Notes: generated by a model not told the origin, from the letters alone. DNA of 64,000 nt from Aedoeadaptatus coli (GCF_900343085.1 NZ_OPYI01000010.1:30368-94367); one strand, 5' to 3'. Shown: positions 18,715-27,833, numbered from the stretch's first letter. A program made the numbers and translations.

Positions 18715-19598
18715 TGAAAAAGAAGGGTAGAATCACGAAGCTGCTCGGCGGCTTTTACTACGTGGCCGCCGAAGACGGCGAAGTGTACGAAACGCGGGCC
18801 CGAGGCATTTTTCGCCATCAGAATCGAAAACCCGTGGTAGGCGATTACGTGGAGCTTTTAATCGACGAGGGAGACAGGCTGAATTCGGTTGAAGAAATTT
18901 TGCCGAGAAAAAACAGTCTGCTCCGCCCGCCGGTGGCCAATGTGGATCAAATTTTGCTTTTCATCCCCACGGCGAATCCCAAATACAATTTGTATTTGGT
19001 GGATAAAATGCTGGCTTACTACGAACAGAAAAACGTCAGCGTCGTCCCCGTCGTATCGAAACAAGACATGGATCCCGAAGAAGCGGATCGCCTGCGCACC
19101 CTTTACGAAGGCTGCGGCTACCGAGTCATGGGCTTGTCGGAAGCCGACGAGGAGTCGGTGAATCGGCTGAGGGAGATGCTCTATGAAAAGACCACGGTCT
19201 TAAGCGGCGTCTCCGGCTCGGGGAAGACCACGTTCTTAAACCGTATCTTGAATTTGGATTTGGAAACGGGCACGGTGAGCGAAAAGACCAATCGCGGCAA
19301 GCACACGACGCGGCATACGGAGATCTTTACCGGAGAGAAGGGCATGTATCTCTTCGATACACCCGGGTTTTCCAGCATCGAAATCGACTCCATCGCATCA
19401 GTGGATTTGGACGTGCATTTCAGAGACTTTGTGCCTTTTATTCAAGACTGCAAATTTCTGGATTGTCGCCACGTGAAAGAGCCCGGCTGTGCCGTGCGTG
19501 AGGCCTACGAAAGCGGCGATTTGGCGAGCAGTCGCTATGAAAATTATTTGCGTTTTTACGAGGAATTAGTAGAAAAGGAGAATGGAAAATGGCGTTAG
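18714..19598 (+). CDS. rsgA: Ribosome small-subunit maturation GTPase RsgA
   Basis: This 294-residue circularly permuted GTPase checks late 30S assembly. An OB-fold N-terminus is followed by the G4-like motif VSKQDMD, the P-loop GVSGSGKTT (about residues 165-173) and G3 DTPGF. A C-terminal zinc knuckle contains CKFLDCRHVKEPGC. The G4 motif has S where NKxD is usual. The start overlaps the prkC stop, and the end overlaps rpe by 10 bases. Confidence 0.95.
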   Translation: MKKKGRITKLLGGFYYVAAEDGEVYETRARGIFRHQNRKPVVGDYVELLIDEGDRLNSVEEILPRKNSLLRPPVANVDQILLFIPTANPKYNLYLVDKMLAYYEQKNVSVVPVVSKQDMDPEEADRLRTLYEGCGYRVMGLSEADEESVNRLREMLYEKTTVLSGVSGSGKTTFLNRILNLDLETGTVSEKTNRGKHTTRHTEIFTGEKGMYLFDTPGFSSIEIDSIASVDLDVHFRDFVPFIQDCKFLDCRHVKEPGCAVREAYESGDLASSRYENYLRFYEELVEKENGKWR

Positions 19599-20230
19599 TG
19601 GCACCGTCGATATTATCGGCAGATTTTGCGAAATTAGGTGAAGCCATCACCTTCTTGGACGAGAGAGTGGTGGATTACATTCACATCGACGTAATGGACG
19701 GCAAGTATGTGCCGAATCTGACCTTCGGCCCGCCGGTCATCAAGGCCATTCGCCCCTTCACCGCCATTCCCTTCGACGTCCATTTGATGATCGAGAAGCC
19801 GGAAGATTCCGTGGATGACTACATCGCCGCCGGCGCCGATCGAATTACGTTTCACACCGACGCCACCATTCACGCCCATCGACTGATTCACCGCATAAAA
19901 GAAGCGGGGATCAAGGCCGGCATCAGCTTAAACCCGTCTCAAAATCCCGAATCCGTTCGCTACCTGCTCGACGATGTGGATCTCGTGCTTTTAATGAGCG
20001 TCAATCCCGGCTTCGGCGGTCAATCCTTTATCTCCTCCACCATCGAAAAGGCGAAGCAATTACGGGCCATGACCCATCGCGAAGATTTGGAAATCATGGT
20101 GGACGGCGGAATCAACGAAACCACCGGCGCATCCATGGTGGAAGCGGGCTGCGACAGCTTGGTGGCGGGATCCTACATCTTTAAACACGACGATCCCACA
20201 GCTGCCATCGACGCATTGAAACGCCTATGA
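19589..20230 (+). CDS. rpe: Ribulose-phosphate 3-epimerase
   Basis: This 213-residue TIM-barrel enzyme interconverts ribulose-5-phosphate and xylulose-5-phosphate in the pentose phosphate pathway. Typical blocks are APSILSADFAKLGE, HIDVMDGKYVPNLTFGPPV, DVHLMIEKPE and MSVNPGFGGQSFI, with VDGGIN near the end. Its position after rsgA and before thiN is a standard Firmicutes order, and both boundaries overlap their neighbours. Confidence 0.97.
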   Translation: MALVAPSILSADFAKLGEAITFLDERVVDYIHIDVMDGKYVPNLTFGPPVIKAIRPFTAIPFDVHLMIEKPEDSVDDYIAAGADRITFHTDATIHAHRLIHRIKEAGIKAGISLNPSQNPESVRYLLDDVDLVLLMSVNPGFGGQSFISSTIEKAKQLRAMTHREDLEIMVDGGINETTGASMVEAGCDSLVAGSYIFKHDDPTAAIDALKRL

Positions 20231-20862
20231 AGCGGGGATTGATCGTTACCGGCGGGCGGCGTCCGTCAAGGGAACTGCTTGAAAGCGAAATTCGCTGGGC
20301 CGACGGCATTATCTGTGCCGACGGCGGCTACGACGCGCTGGCTCATGTGCCGGAAAAATTGAAGCTCGTGATCGGCGATTTCGACAGCTCCCATCGCCTG
20401 GCTGAACTGAAAGAAAAGCAACTTCCCATCGAAGTGCTTCCGCCGATGAAAGATGAGACGGACACGGAAATGGCCATGACGCGCATGTTGGAATACGAGC
20501 CCGATGAAATTCATATTTTAGGCGGTACGGGCAGCCGTTGGGATCACAGCGTGGCGACGATTTTTTCCATGGAAGCCTATCTTGACGAAAAGGCAAAGAT
20601 CACCATGATCGACGAAAACAATCGCCTGCGCATGGTCGGCCCCGGTACCTACGCCATCGAAAAGCTAGGATTTCACTATGTAAGTTTTGTTCCCGTTACC
20701 GACGCCATCACCATTTCCACCGAAGGATTTAAATACGAAGTGGACCACTTAAAGCTTTCCAGAAAAAAAACCCGCGGCGTCAGCAACGAATTGCTGAAGG
20801 ACGCGGGCAAGGTGACACTGCACGAGGGAAAGATGCTCATCATCCATTCGAAAGATGAATAG
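20227..20862 (+). CDS. thiN: Thiamine pyrophosphokinase
   Basis: This 211-residue enzyme converts thiamine to thiamine diphosphate. ICADGGYDAL and VIGDFDSS carry the metal and ATP-binding aspartates, DETDTEMAM binds the second metal site, and GGTGSRWDHSVA is the next family block. It overlaps rpe by 4 bases, is the last gene of the long run that begins at priA, and is followed directly by a terminator. Confidence 0.95.
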   Translation: MKRGLIVTGGRRPSRELLESEIRWADGIICADGGYDALAHVPEKLKLVIGDFDSSHRLAELKEKQLPIEVLPPMKDETDTEMAMTRMLEYEPDEIHILGGTGSRWDHSVATIFSMEAYLDEKAKITMIDENNRLRMVGPGTYAIEKLGFHYVSFVPVTDAITISTEGFKYEVDHLKLSRKKTRGVSNELLKDAGKVTLHEGKMLIIHSKDE

Positions 20863-20876
20863 CATTTCCGCCAATC

Positions 20877-20902
20877 AAAAAAGGCCCCGAAGGGCTTTTT
20901 TT
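20877..20902 (+). terminator. Intrinsic terminator after thiN
   Basis: A GCCC/GGGC stem (20884-20887 with 20892-20895) with a CGAA loop is flanked by A6 on the left and T7 on the right. It separates convergent thiN and the dehydrogenase gene and could work in both directions. Confidence 0.8.
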
Positions 20903-20909
20903 GTTGCGC

Positions 20910-21857
20910 TTAATTCACTTGATTTCTCGGCTTCTTTCCGGCGATGAAATCTTCCAGATTGTCGACGCAGGCATTGCCCATCTCAAGGCGTGCTTCCACC
21001 GTGGCATTGCCCAGGTGAGGCGCCAAGGTCACATTGTCGAGATGCAAAAGATCTTCCGTGACCTTCGGTTCGAATTCATAGACGTCCAAGGCGGCGCCGG
21101 CGATGGTGCCGTCTTTTAACGCATCGGCCAGAGCCTGTTCGTCGATTAACGGGCCGCGAGCCGCATTGATGAAGGTGGCGGATTTCTTCATGGCCTTAAA
21201 AGCGTCGGCGTCGAATTTGTGCTTCAATTCGGGAACGAAGGCGGAGTGAAGGCTGATGAAGTCCGATTCCTTCAACAGTTCTTCAAAGGATACATAGGTG
21301 GCACCTAATTCTTCGATGGCTTCTTTGCGATTTCTCGAATTGTAAATAACCTTCATGTCGAAAGCAAGGGCGCGCTTCGCCAAGTTTTGACCGATATTTC
21401 CCATGCCGAAAATACCCAGGGTCTTTCCCTTTAATTGTTGGCCAAGGAAGTAGGTGGGGCGCCATCCGTGGAAGCCGCCTTCACGAAGATCCTTTTCGCC
21501 GCGAATCAATTGCCGCGCTTGTGCCAGCATTAAGGTAAAGGCCAATTCGGCGGTGGAAACGGCGGAGGAGGGAGCCGGTGCGTTGCAGACGACGATGCCT
21601 TTTTCGCGGGCATAGGCGATGTCGATGTTATCGAAGCCGGCGCCGTAATTTAAAATCAGTTTTAAATCCTTTGCAGCATCAATGACTTCTTTGTCGATCT
21701 TATCCGACAGGGGACAGATCAGGGCGTCTTTTCCCTGAAGGCCCGCGATAATTTCTTCTTTCGTCATGGGAACATTGCTGTCGTTGTAGCTGTAATCCAC
21801 GCCTTCTAAGCGTTTGATGATTTCTTCGGGTACACGACTGGAAATAAAAAGTTTCAT
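20910..21857 (-). CDS. D-2-hydroxyacid dehydrogenase, NAD-dependent
   Basis: This 315-residue member of the D-isomer-specific 2-hydroxyacid dehydrogenase family has the NAD-binding motif GIFGMGNIGQNLAKRA (from about residue 148). The catalytic trio is R234 in NAARGPLID, E263 in DVYEFEP, and H281 in APHLGN. The exact substrate (glyoxylate/hydroxypyruvate, a 2-oxo acid or another) cannot be decided from the sequence. AAGGAGG upstream fixes the start. It lies downstream of rpmB on the same strand, separated from it by a terminator. Confidence 0.9.
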   Translation of the reverse strand: MKLFISSRVPEEIIKRLEGVDYSYNDSNVPMTKEEIIAGLQGKDALICPLSDKIDKEVIDAAKDLKLILNYGAGFDNIDIAYAREKGIVVCNAPAPSSAVSTAELAFTLMLAQARQLIRGEKDLREGGFHGWRPTYFLGQQLKGKTLGIFGMGNIGQNLAKRALAFDMKVIYNSRNRKEAIEELGATYVSFEELLKESDFISLHSAFVPELKHKFDADAFKAMKKSATFINAARGPLIDEQALADALKDGTIAGAALDVYEFEPKVTEDLLHLDNVTLAPHLGNATVEARLEMGNACVDNLEDFIAGKKPRNQVN

Positions 21858-21880
21858 ACTATCCTCCTTGAAAATATAAT

Positions 21881-21909
21881 AAAAAAAGCCGATTCCTCAA
21901 GAATCGACT
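21881..21909 (-). terminator. Intrinsic terminator after rpmB
   Basis: On the minus strand the stem 21909-21901 pairs with 21895-21887 (nine pairs, one wobble) around a five-base loop, followed by a run of T. It lies 5 bases past the rpmB stop. Readthrough would supply the dehydrogenase gene. Confidence 0.8.
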
Positions 21910-21914
21910 CGTGA

Positions 21915-22106
21915 TTAAAGGGCGCGTTCAACCTTGCCGGATCTCAGGCAACGCGTACATACGTAAATTCTCTTTTTCGATCCGTTAACAACGGCGCGGA
22001 CGCGTTGAAGGTTCGGAGACCAAGATCTATTTCCTCTTTTGTGGGAGAAGGAAACCGAGTTACCGAATTTTTTTTCTTTTCCGCAGATTTCACATCTTTT
22101 TGCCAT
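21915..22106 (-). CDS. rpmB: 50S ribosomal protein L28
   Basis: This 63-residue ribosomal protein is of the zinc-binding (C+) type, with CEICGK near the N-terminus and CTRCLRSGKV near the C-terminus. The core SFSHKRGNRSWSPNLQRV matches the family. A strong GGAGGAGGTG ribosome-binding site precedes the ATG. It is divergent from yloU, an arrangement conserved in many Firmicutes. Confidence 0.97.
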   Translation of the reverse strand: MAKRCEICGKEKKFGNSVSFSHKRGNRSWSPNLQRVRAVVNGSKKRIYVCTRCLRSGKVERAL

Positions 22107-22142
22107 ACTTACACCTCCTCCGACATTTTTTCAACTCGGATT

Positions 22143-22171
22143 ATTTTACCACAGAGAAAAATAAATTGCAA
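22143..22171 (-). promoter_or_regulatory. Promoter of rpmB
   Basis: Read on the minus strand: -35 TTGCAA (22171-22166), a 17-base spacer, then -10 TAAAAT (22148-22143). It is placed about 37 bases upstream of the rpmB start. Confidence 0.7.
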
Positions 22172-22202
22172 TCGGCCCTCGGTTTTTTCCGTGATGTTTA
22201 TG

Positions 22203-22211
22203 TGATATAAT
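22203..22211 (+). promoter_or_regulatory. Extended -10 promoter of yloU-yloV
   Basis: TGATATAAT (TG at 22203, consensus hexamer 22206-22211) with only a T-rich -35 region. It lies 35 bases before the yloU start and diverges from the rpmB promoter. Confidence 0.6.
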
Positions 22212-22246
22212 GACGGTAATTCCCAAAAGCGGAAAGGAGACGAATC

Positions 22247-22600
22247 ATGCAAATAACGATCCCCAACGAAAAGGGCAATATTACCATAGATAATCAAGTG
22301 ATCGCCACCATCGCGGGCGTTTCCGCCATGGAAAGTTACGGCGTCGTGGGCATGGCCAGCAAAAATGCCACGGACGGAATTTTTCAATTGCTGAAATTTG
22401 AAAATCTCACCAGAGGCATCGAGGTGTACACGGATAATGAACGGGTGCACATTCTTTTACACGTCATCATCGAATACGGCATTCGCATTTCTACCGTCGG
22501 GCAAAATATTATTGACACGGTTCAATTTAATATCGAGTCGCTAACCGGATTGGAAGTCGATCAAATCGAGGTTTTGGTCGAAGGCATACGAATGAACTAG
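22247..22600 (+). CDS. yloU: Asp23/Gls24 family protein YloU
   Basis: This 117-residue Asp23/Gls24-domain protein belongs to an abundant cytoplasmic family connected with envelope homeostasis. The core includes VIATIAGVSAMESYGVVGMAS and the late VNI-type repeat around GIRISTVGQNIIDTV. Its partner is the adjacent FakA-like YloV, 9 bases downstream, as in Bacillus and Clostridia. The exact biochemical function is unknown. Confidence 0.93.
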   Translation: MQITIPNEKGNITIDNQVIATIAGVSAMESYGVVGMASKNATDGIFQLLKFENLTRGIEVYTDNERVHILLHVIIEYGIRISTVGQNIIDTVQFNIESLTGLEVDQIEVLVEGIRMN

Positions 22601-22609
22601 AGGTAGGTT

Positions 22610-24244
22610 ATGGATCAGATTACGATTACAGAATTTAAGGAAGCACTGATCAGTGCTTCGAATTTTTTAGAAATAAATAAAGAACACGTCAACGATCTCA
22701 ATGTCTTTCCCGTTCCCGACGGGGACACGGGCACGAATATGTCGAAGACCATAAAAAGTGCCGTGAAACAGGTTCTCGCATCCGACGCCACGGAGCTCGG
22801 CGCCTTGGCCGGCGAAATGAGCCGCGGCGCGCTCATGGGCGCCCGGGGCAATAGCGGCGTCATTCTTTCTCAACTGTTCAGAGGCTTTGCAGAAGGCCTC
22901 AAGGGGCAGGAGAAGCTCACCGTGCCGGTTCTCGCTCAGGCCATGAAGAGCGCATCGGAGATGACGTATCTCGCCGTCATGAAGCCGACAGAAGGCACGA
23001 TTCTCACCGTGGGCCGTGAAAGCGCCGACTTCGCCGTGAAACACGCGAAGAAATACAGCGATTTGATCTTGTTCTCGGAAGCCGTGTTGGAAAGGGCGAA
23101 AGAATCTTTGGCCAACACGCCGAATCTCTTGCCCGTATTAAAAGAAGCCGGCGTCGTGGATGCCGGGGGCCAAGGGCTCGTAACCATTATGGAAGGGGCG
23201 CTGAAGGCCCTGAAAGGCGAGGCCGTCTTAGGTGAGGCGGAGGAAGCATCCGAACACGGCAAGGAAAAAATCGAGCGGAAAGAAATTTCCACAGATGACA
23301 TTAAATTCGGCTACTGCACGGAATTTATCGTCAACACGAAATCCAATCACGTGGAAGACCTGAAGGCGGATTTGATTCCCCGAGGCGACAGCCTGATCGT
23401 CGTCGGCGACGACAGCATGATTAAGGTCCACGTCCACACCAACGATCCGGGGCTCGCCATTCAAAGTGCGCTGAACTACGGCTTCTTAAAAGACATTAAA
23501 GTCGATAATATGCGCCTGCAACACTCCGAGCGCCTGTTCACCGACTACGAGGTGGAAGCCTCCAATGCCGAAGTGCCCGAAGAGAAGAAACCCTACGGTT
23601 TTGTCTCTATTTGCGCCGGAAAAGGCATCGAAGAAATTTTCCGTCAAGTCGGCGTGGACTATCTGGTCACCGGCGGACAAACCATGAATCCCAGTACGGA
23701 AGATATTTTGGCCGGCATCGACCGCGTCAATGCGGAACACATTTTCGTGCTTCCCAACAACAGCAATATTTTCCTCGCGGCGGAAGCGGCGGCAAAGATT
23801 TCCGATAAAGAGGTGACGGTCTTAAAGACCCGATCCATTCCCGAAGGAATCAATGCATGCGTCCACTTTATGCCGGACAAGGGCGTCGAGGAAAATGTGG
23901 AATCCATGATGGAAGCCGTAGGCGATTTAACCACCGGCCAGGTCACCTATGCCGTGCGGGATACGGAAATGGACGGCATCGCCATTAAAAAAGGCGACTA
24001 CATCGGCATTTCCGGCAAGAAGATTTTGGCAAAGGGCCAATCCATTAATGAAACCACCGTCGAAATGATCGAAAAGATGGTGGATGAAGACGCGACATTC
24101 GTCTCTCTCTACGCCGGAGAGGACGTGAGCGAAGCCGATGCCGAAGCTCTCGAGGAAAGCCTGGAAGAAGCCTTCCCCGACATGGATGTGGAGATCTTGC
24201 GCGGCGATCAGCCCATTTACTATTATTTAATTTCAGTCGAGTGA
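22610..24244 (+). CDS. yloV: FakA/YloV, DAK2-domain fatty-acid kinase subunit
   Basis: This 544-residue protein starts with a DhaL/DAK2 kinase domain carrying the metal-nucleotide motifs NVFPVPDGDTGTNM and RGALMGARGNSGVI. A middle domain and a DegV-like C-terminal part follow. FakA phosphorylates fatty acids held by FakB (DegV) proteins so they can enter phospholipid synthesis. No fakB is in this window. It is coupled to yloU and followed by a hairpin. Confidence 0.92.
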   Translation: MDQITITEFKEALISASNFLEINKEHVNDLNVFPVPDGDTGTNMSKTIKSAVKQVLASDATELGALAGEMSRGALMGARGNSGVILSQLFRGFAEGLKGQEKLTVPVLAQAMKSASEMTYLAVMKPTEGTILTVGRESADFAVKHAKKYSDLILFSEAVLERAKESLANTPNLLPVLKEAGVVDAGGQGLVTIMEGALKALKGEAVLGEAEEASEHGKEKIERKEISTDDIKFGYCTEFIVNTKSNHVEDLKADLIPRGDSLIVVGDDSMIKVHVHTNDPGLAIQSALNYGFLKDIKVDNMRLQHSERLFTDYEVEASNAEVPEEKKPYGFVSICAGKGIEEIFRQVGVDYLVTGGQTMNPSTEDILAGIDRVNAEHIFVLPNNSNIFLAAEAAAKISDKEVTVLKTRSIPEGINACVHFMPDKGVEENVESMMEAVGDLTTGQVTYAVRDTEMDGIAIKKGDYIGISGKKILAKGQSINETTVEMIEKMVDEDATFVSLYAGEDVSEADAEALEESLEEAFPDMDVEILRGDQPIYYYLISVE

Positions 24245-24245
24245 G

Positions 24246-24268
24246 AAGCAGGCGCAGGCCTGCTTTTT
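24246..24268 (+). terminator. Intrinsic terminator between yloV and recG
   Basis: AAGCAGGC (24246-24253) pairs with GCCTGCTT (24258-24265) around a GCAG loop and ends in T5. recG starts only 14 bases later, so it is either fed by readthrough or has a promoter inside yloV. Confidence 0.7.
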
Positions 24269-24281
24269 CATTGGAGGAGCC

Positions 24282-26312
24282 ATGGACCTCAGTTCAAGTA
24301 TTTTAGAGATCAAAGGAATCGGCAAGAAAATTGCGGAAAAACTAAATAAGGCCTCCGTGTTTACCGTGGAAGATCTGTTGTATACGTTGCCGATTCGCTA
24401 CGAAGACGGCAGCGCGCTCAAAGACTTTGCCCACGCGGATTTCGACAAGCCCGCCACTTATTTCGTTCGTCTCGTGGAAAAAAAGCCCCGCCGCTACTTA
24501 AAAAAGGGCCTGAGCATGCAGACCTTTGTGATTTCCGACGGGGCGCGGGAAGGGGAAATGACCTTCTTCAACATGCCCTATTTGGACAAGAGCCTGAAGG
24601 TGGGAAAAGACTATTATATTTTCGGAAAGCCGAAATTTTTCAGAAACCGTCTGTCTTTTTCCGCGCCGAAATTTTTCGACGAGGCGAAGCGAAAAGAAGC
24701 CTTGGCCGTCTCGCCCGTCTATCCCATCTTAGGCGGCGTGGGACAAAAGGCCACGGCAAAATTTATTCAAGAGGCGCTGAGGGATGTGTTTATTCCGCCG
24801 GTGGTGCCTGAGTATCTCAGGGTGCGCTACGGTCTTATGACGGAGGCGGAAGCCCTGAAGGTGCTCCACGGACCGAAGCAATTGGATGATGCAAAAGTCG
24901 CCCTTCAGTCCTTGATCTTTTCGGAATTTCTCCGCTTTCAACTGGCTCTCGGCCGCTTTCATCGTAGCAAGAGCGAGGCGGGCTTTTCCATGGCAAAAAC
25001 CGATTTAGCGGAAGTGATTTTATCCAATCTGCCCTTTGAGTTGACGGAAGGCCAAAAAGAGGCGTGGAAAGACATTCAGCGCGACATGGCCTCACCCAAC
25101 CGCATGGAGCGCTTGGTGCAAGGGGATGTGGGCAGCGGGAAGACCGTGCTCGCTTTTCTCGCCATCGCTACCTGCGTGGCCTCGGGTCATCAGGCCCTCT
25201 TCATGGCGCCGACGGAAATCCTCGCCAAGCAGCATTACGAAGAGGCCTTCGATTTATTTATGCCTCTCGGCGTGCGGGTGGAGCTCTTGACCGGGAGTAC
25301 GAAGGAAAGCAAGAAAAAAATCATTCGGGAAAATTTCGAAAGCGGCATCTGCGACGTGATTATCGGCACCCACGCTCTGTTCAACGAAGATTTAAAGAGC
25401 GATCGCATCGGCCTGACCATTACCGACGAGCAACACCGCTTTGGCGTCATGCAGCGGGAAGCCCTTCAGGAAAAGCAGTCGAAAAGCGACCGCTTGATTA
25501 TGACGGCGACGCCGATTCCGAGAAGCCTCGGCATCGTCATGTACGGCAACACGAAGATTTCCTCCATTCGAACCATGCCAAAGGGACGAAAAGCCGTTCA
25601 GACCACGGTGATCAACGAATCTGGCCTGAAAGGTGCCTACGATTTTATGGAGCGGTTTTTAAAGAGCGGCCAACAGATTTATGTGGTCTGCCCGCTTATC
25701 GAAGAAAATCTCGATTTTCCACTCCACGCGGCGGAGGCCGTATATAAATATTTTTCTGAGGATCGGTTTAAAAACTACACCGTGGGCCTTATGCACGGGG
25801 CCCTATCATCGGAAGAAAAAAACGCGGTCATGGAAGCCTTTCAAAAGAACGAGGTGCAGATTTTGATTTCCACCACGGTCATCGAAGTGGGCGTCAATGT
25901 GGTGAATGCCAATCTGCTCTTCGTGTACGACGCCGATCGCTTTGGCCTCGCCACCTTGCATCAGCTACGGGGCCGCGTGGGCCGCGGGGATCAGGCGGCT
26001 TACTGCATTTTGCACAGCGCCAACGACAGCCTGAAGGCCGATGAGCGCCTTCGCATTATGGAACGCTCAGGCGACGGCTTCTACATCGCCGAAGAAGACA
26101 TGAAGCTTCGCGGCGGCGGCGATTTCTTCGGCACCCGCCAATCCGGCACCGTGGAATTTCGCGTCGGTGATCTGTTCGAAAACATGGACATTATGCGCTA
26201 CGCCAAGGTGGAGGCCGACGCCATTTTACAGGGCGGGCATCTGAACGAAGACGAGGAGCCGGATCTATTAAAGGCAGTGGAAGCCTACGAAGCGCGGAGA
26301 AGCGGGATTTGA
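24282..26312 (+). CDS. recG: ATP-dependent DNA helicase RecG
   Basis: This 676-residue helicase remodels stalled forks and branch-migrates Holliday junctions. An N-terminal wedge/OB domain is followed by Walker A GDVGSGKT, motif II DEQH in TDEQHRFGV, MTATPIPRSLGI and the C-terminal QLRGRVGRGD. Length and motif order are normal. The ribosome-binding site is GGAGGAG 4 bases before the ATG. Confidence 0.97.
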   Translation: MDLSSSILEIKGIGKKIAEKLNKASVFTVEDLLYTLPIRYEDGSALKDFAHADFDKPATYFVRLVEKKPRRYLKKGLSMQTFVISDGAREGEMTFFNMPYLDKSLKVGKDYYIFGKPKFFRNRLSFSAPKFFDEAKRKEALAVSPVYPILGGVGQKATAKFIQEALRDVFIPPVVPEYLRVRYGLMTEAEALKVLHGPKQLDDAKVALQSLIFSEFLRFQLALGRFHRSKSEAGFSMAKTDLAEVILSNLPFELTEGQKEAWKDIQRDMASPNRMERLVQGDVGSGKTVLAFLAIATCVASGHQALFMAPTEILAKQHYEEAFDLFMPLGVRVELLTGSTKESKKKIIRENFESGICDVIIGTHALFNEDLKSDRIGLTITDEQHRFGVMQREALQEKQSKSDRLIMTATPIPRSLGIVMYGNTKISSIRTMPKGRKAVQTTVINESGLKGAYDFMERFLKSGQQIYVVCPLIEENLDFPLHAAEAVYKYFSEDRFKNYTVGLMHGALSSEEKNAVMEAFQKNEVQILISTTVIEVGVNVVNANLLFVYDADRFGLATLHQLRGRVGRGDQAAYCILHSANDSLKADERLRIMERSGDGFYIAEEDMKLRGGGDFFGTRQSGTVEFRVGDLFENMDIMRYAKVEADAILQGGHLNEDEEPDLLKAVEAYEARRSGI

Positions 26313-26341
26313 TTGTTTCGATAAAGAGATTATGCTAAAAT
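26313..26341 (+). promoter_or_regulatory. Promoter of rsmD-coaD
   Basis: TTGTTT (26313-26318), 17 bases, then TAAAAT (26336-26341) preceded by TGC, an extended -10. It directly follows the recG stop. Confidence 0.6.
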
Positions 26342-26357
26342 TTGAAGGGAAGTGGCC

Positions 26358-26912
26358 ATGCGCGTCATTGCGGGAGAAAAAAAGGGGCAGCGATTAAAGA
26401 CGCCGAAAGGCGATCGCATTCGCCCCACGGAAGATCGCATTAAGGAAAATGTATTTAATCTGCTCTACGGCCCCTTTAGCGGGGTCCTGGTATTGGATTT
26501 ATTTTCCGGAACCGGTCATATGGGCATCGAGTTTTTGAGTCGCGGCGCCGAATCCGCGTGGTTTTGCGACAATCACCGGGAAAGTATTCGAATTACCCGT
26601 GAAAATATAAAGATAACAGGGTATAATGACAAGAGCAGGGTCGTGGAAGGATCTTTCGAGCACTGCCTCGAGCTTGCCCGGAATGAACATACGGCATTCG
26701 ACTACATATACGTCGATCCTCCTTACGCGAATCGTGATTTTTACGATCGCACGGCCCACGCCGTCGGCGAGAGCCGCCTGCTTACACCGGGCGGCCGCAT
26801 GCTGTTTGAAGCGCCGAAGGAGTATACTTTTTCCAATTATGAACACCTGGCATTGGTTCGGGAAAAGTCCTATGGAAAGAAGAAAATTTGGATTTATGAA
26901 AGTTGTGATTAG
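26358..26912 (+). CDS. rsmD: 16S rRNA m2G966 methyltransferase RsmD
   Basis: This 184-residue SAM-dependent methyltransferase modifies G966 of 16S rRNA. MRVIAGEKKGQRLKTPKG is the conserved N-terminus, DLFSGTGHMGIEFLSRGA binds SAM, and YVDPPYAN is the catalytic N/DPPY motif. The ATG at 26358 has AAGGGAAG 5 bases upstream; a GTG two codons earlier overlaps that site. It is followed by coaD, the usual Firmicutes order. Confidence 0.95.
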   Translation: MRVIAGEKKGQRLKTPKGDRIRPTEDRIKENVFNLLYGPFSGVLVLDLFSGTGHMGIEFLSRGAESAWFCDNHRESIRITRENIKITGYNDKSRVVEGSFEHCLELARNEHTAFDYIYVDPPYANRDFYDRTAHAVGESRLLTPGGRMLFEAPKEYTFSNYEHLALVREKSYGKKKIWIYESCD

Positions 26913-26915
26913 AGT

Positions 26916-27395
26916 TTGAAAGTCATTTACGCCGGCAGTTTCGATCCGGTCACTTACGGTCACTTGGACATTATTCGCCGGGCGAAAGCTATTTTCGGCG
27001 AAGTCATCGTCGCCGTGTTGGACAACAAGAAAAAGCCCGGCTTCTTTACCGTAGAAGAGCGGCTGGCCCTTTTGCGGGAGACCTTAAAAGAGGATGAAGA
27101 CGTCGAAGTGGATCACTTCGAAGGGCTCCTCGTGGATTACGCGAAAAAAAGAAATGTTTCTACGGTGGTTCGCGGTTTGCGCTCCAATTCGGATTTCGAA
27201 AACGAGTATACCGTGGCCATGGCCAACAAAAATTACGGAACCAATTTGGAAACCGTCTTTCTGTTGACGACCCAGGAGCATTTGTTTATCAGCTCGTCCC
27301 TTGCAAGGGAAGTGGCTATGTTTGACGGCGATACGTCGCTGTTTGTGCCCGAAGTGGTGGGAGAAGCAATGAAGAGGAAAGTGAGAGGAAGGTAG
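26916..27395 (+). CDS. coaD: Phosphopantetheine adenylyltransferase
   Basis: This 159-residue nucleotidyltransferase makes dephospho-CoA, the step after CoaBC (8128-9324). The N-terminus AGSFDPVTYGHLDIIRRA holds the HxGH-type motif (YGH), and TTQEHLFISSSLAREVA is the ISSS motif. The TTG at 26916 is the only start that matches the family N-terminus. Its Shine-Dalgarno is weak, so initiation may depend on coupling with rsmD, which ends 3 bases upstream. Confidence 0.95.
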   Translation: MKVIYAGSFDPVTYGHLDIIRRAKAIFGEVIVAVLDNKKKPGFFTVEERLALLRETLKEDEDVEVDHFEGLLVDYAKKRNVSTVVRGLRSNSDFENEYTVAMANKNYGTNLETVFLLTTQEHLFISSSLAREVAMFDGDTSLFVPEVVGEAMKRKVRGR

Positions 27396-27398
27396 CTT

Positions 27399-27833
27399 AT
27401 GGAAGTTATGCGTTACATCGAAGATTTAAAAGATTTACTGGAAGTGAGTTCCACGATCCCCTTGACGGGAAAAGTGATGGTCGACAAGGAAGAAGTCAAC
27501 GAACTTCTGAACCAAATCGAATCTCAATTTCCTCAAGATTTAGCCGAAGCGCAAAGCATTCGCGACCGCAAAGATGAAATCGTCAATGAAGCCAATATGC
27601 AGGCAAAGCAAATCATTCAAGCGGCCCATGTGGAAGCACAAAAGCTCGTCAATGAAGACGAAATCACTCTTGCCGCTCAAGAACAGGCCAGAGAAATCAT
27701 GAACCGCGCCGAAATTGAATCGGATCAAATTCGCCTTTCGGCTCGTGATTACGTGGACAATATGTTGGAAAACACCCAAGTCCACTTGTCCGACATGATT
27801 AAAACCATCAACGAAAACAGAAAAGAGCTTTAA
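27399..27833 (+). CDS. Coiled-coil protein of unknown function
   Basis: This 144-residue protein is largely predicted helical coiled coil, rich in E, Q and A (DRKDEIVNEANMQAKQII and similar heptads). There is no membrane segment or catalytic motif. Annotators often call similar proteins between coaD and tmcAL 'ATPase' because they resemble F/V-ATPase stalk subunits or DivIVA, but nothing here shows ATP binding. It follows coaD by 3 bases with GAGAGGAAGG upstream and precedes a terminator. Confidence 0.75.
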   Translation: MEVMRYIEDLKDLLEVSSTIPLTGKVMVDKEEVNELLNQIESQFPQDLAEAQSIRDRKDEIVNEANMQAKQIIQAAHVEAQKLVNEDEITLAAQEQAREIMNRAEIESDQIRLSARDYVDNMLENTQVHLSDMIKTINENRKEL

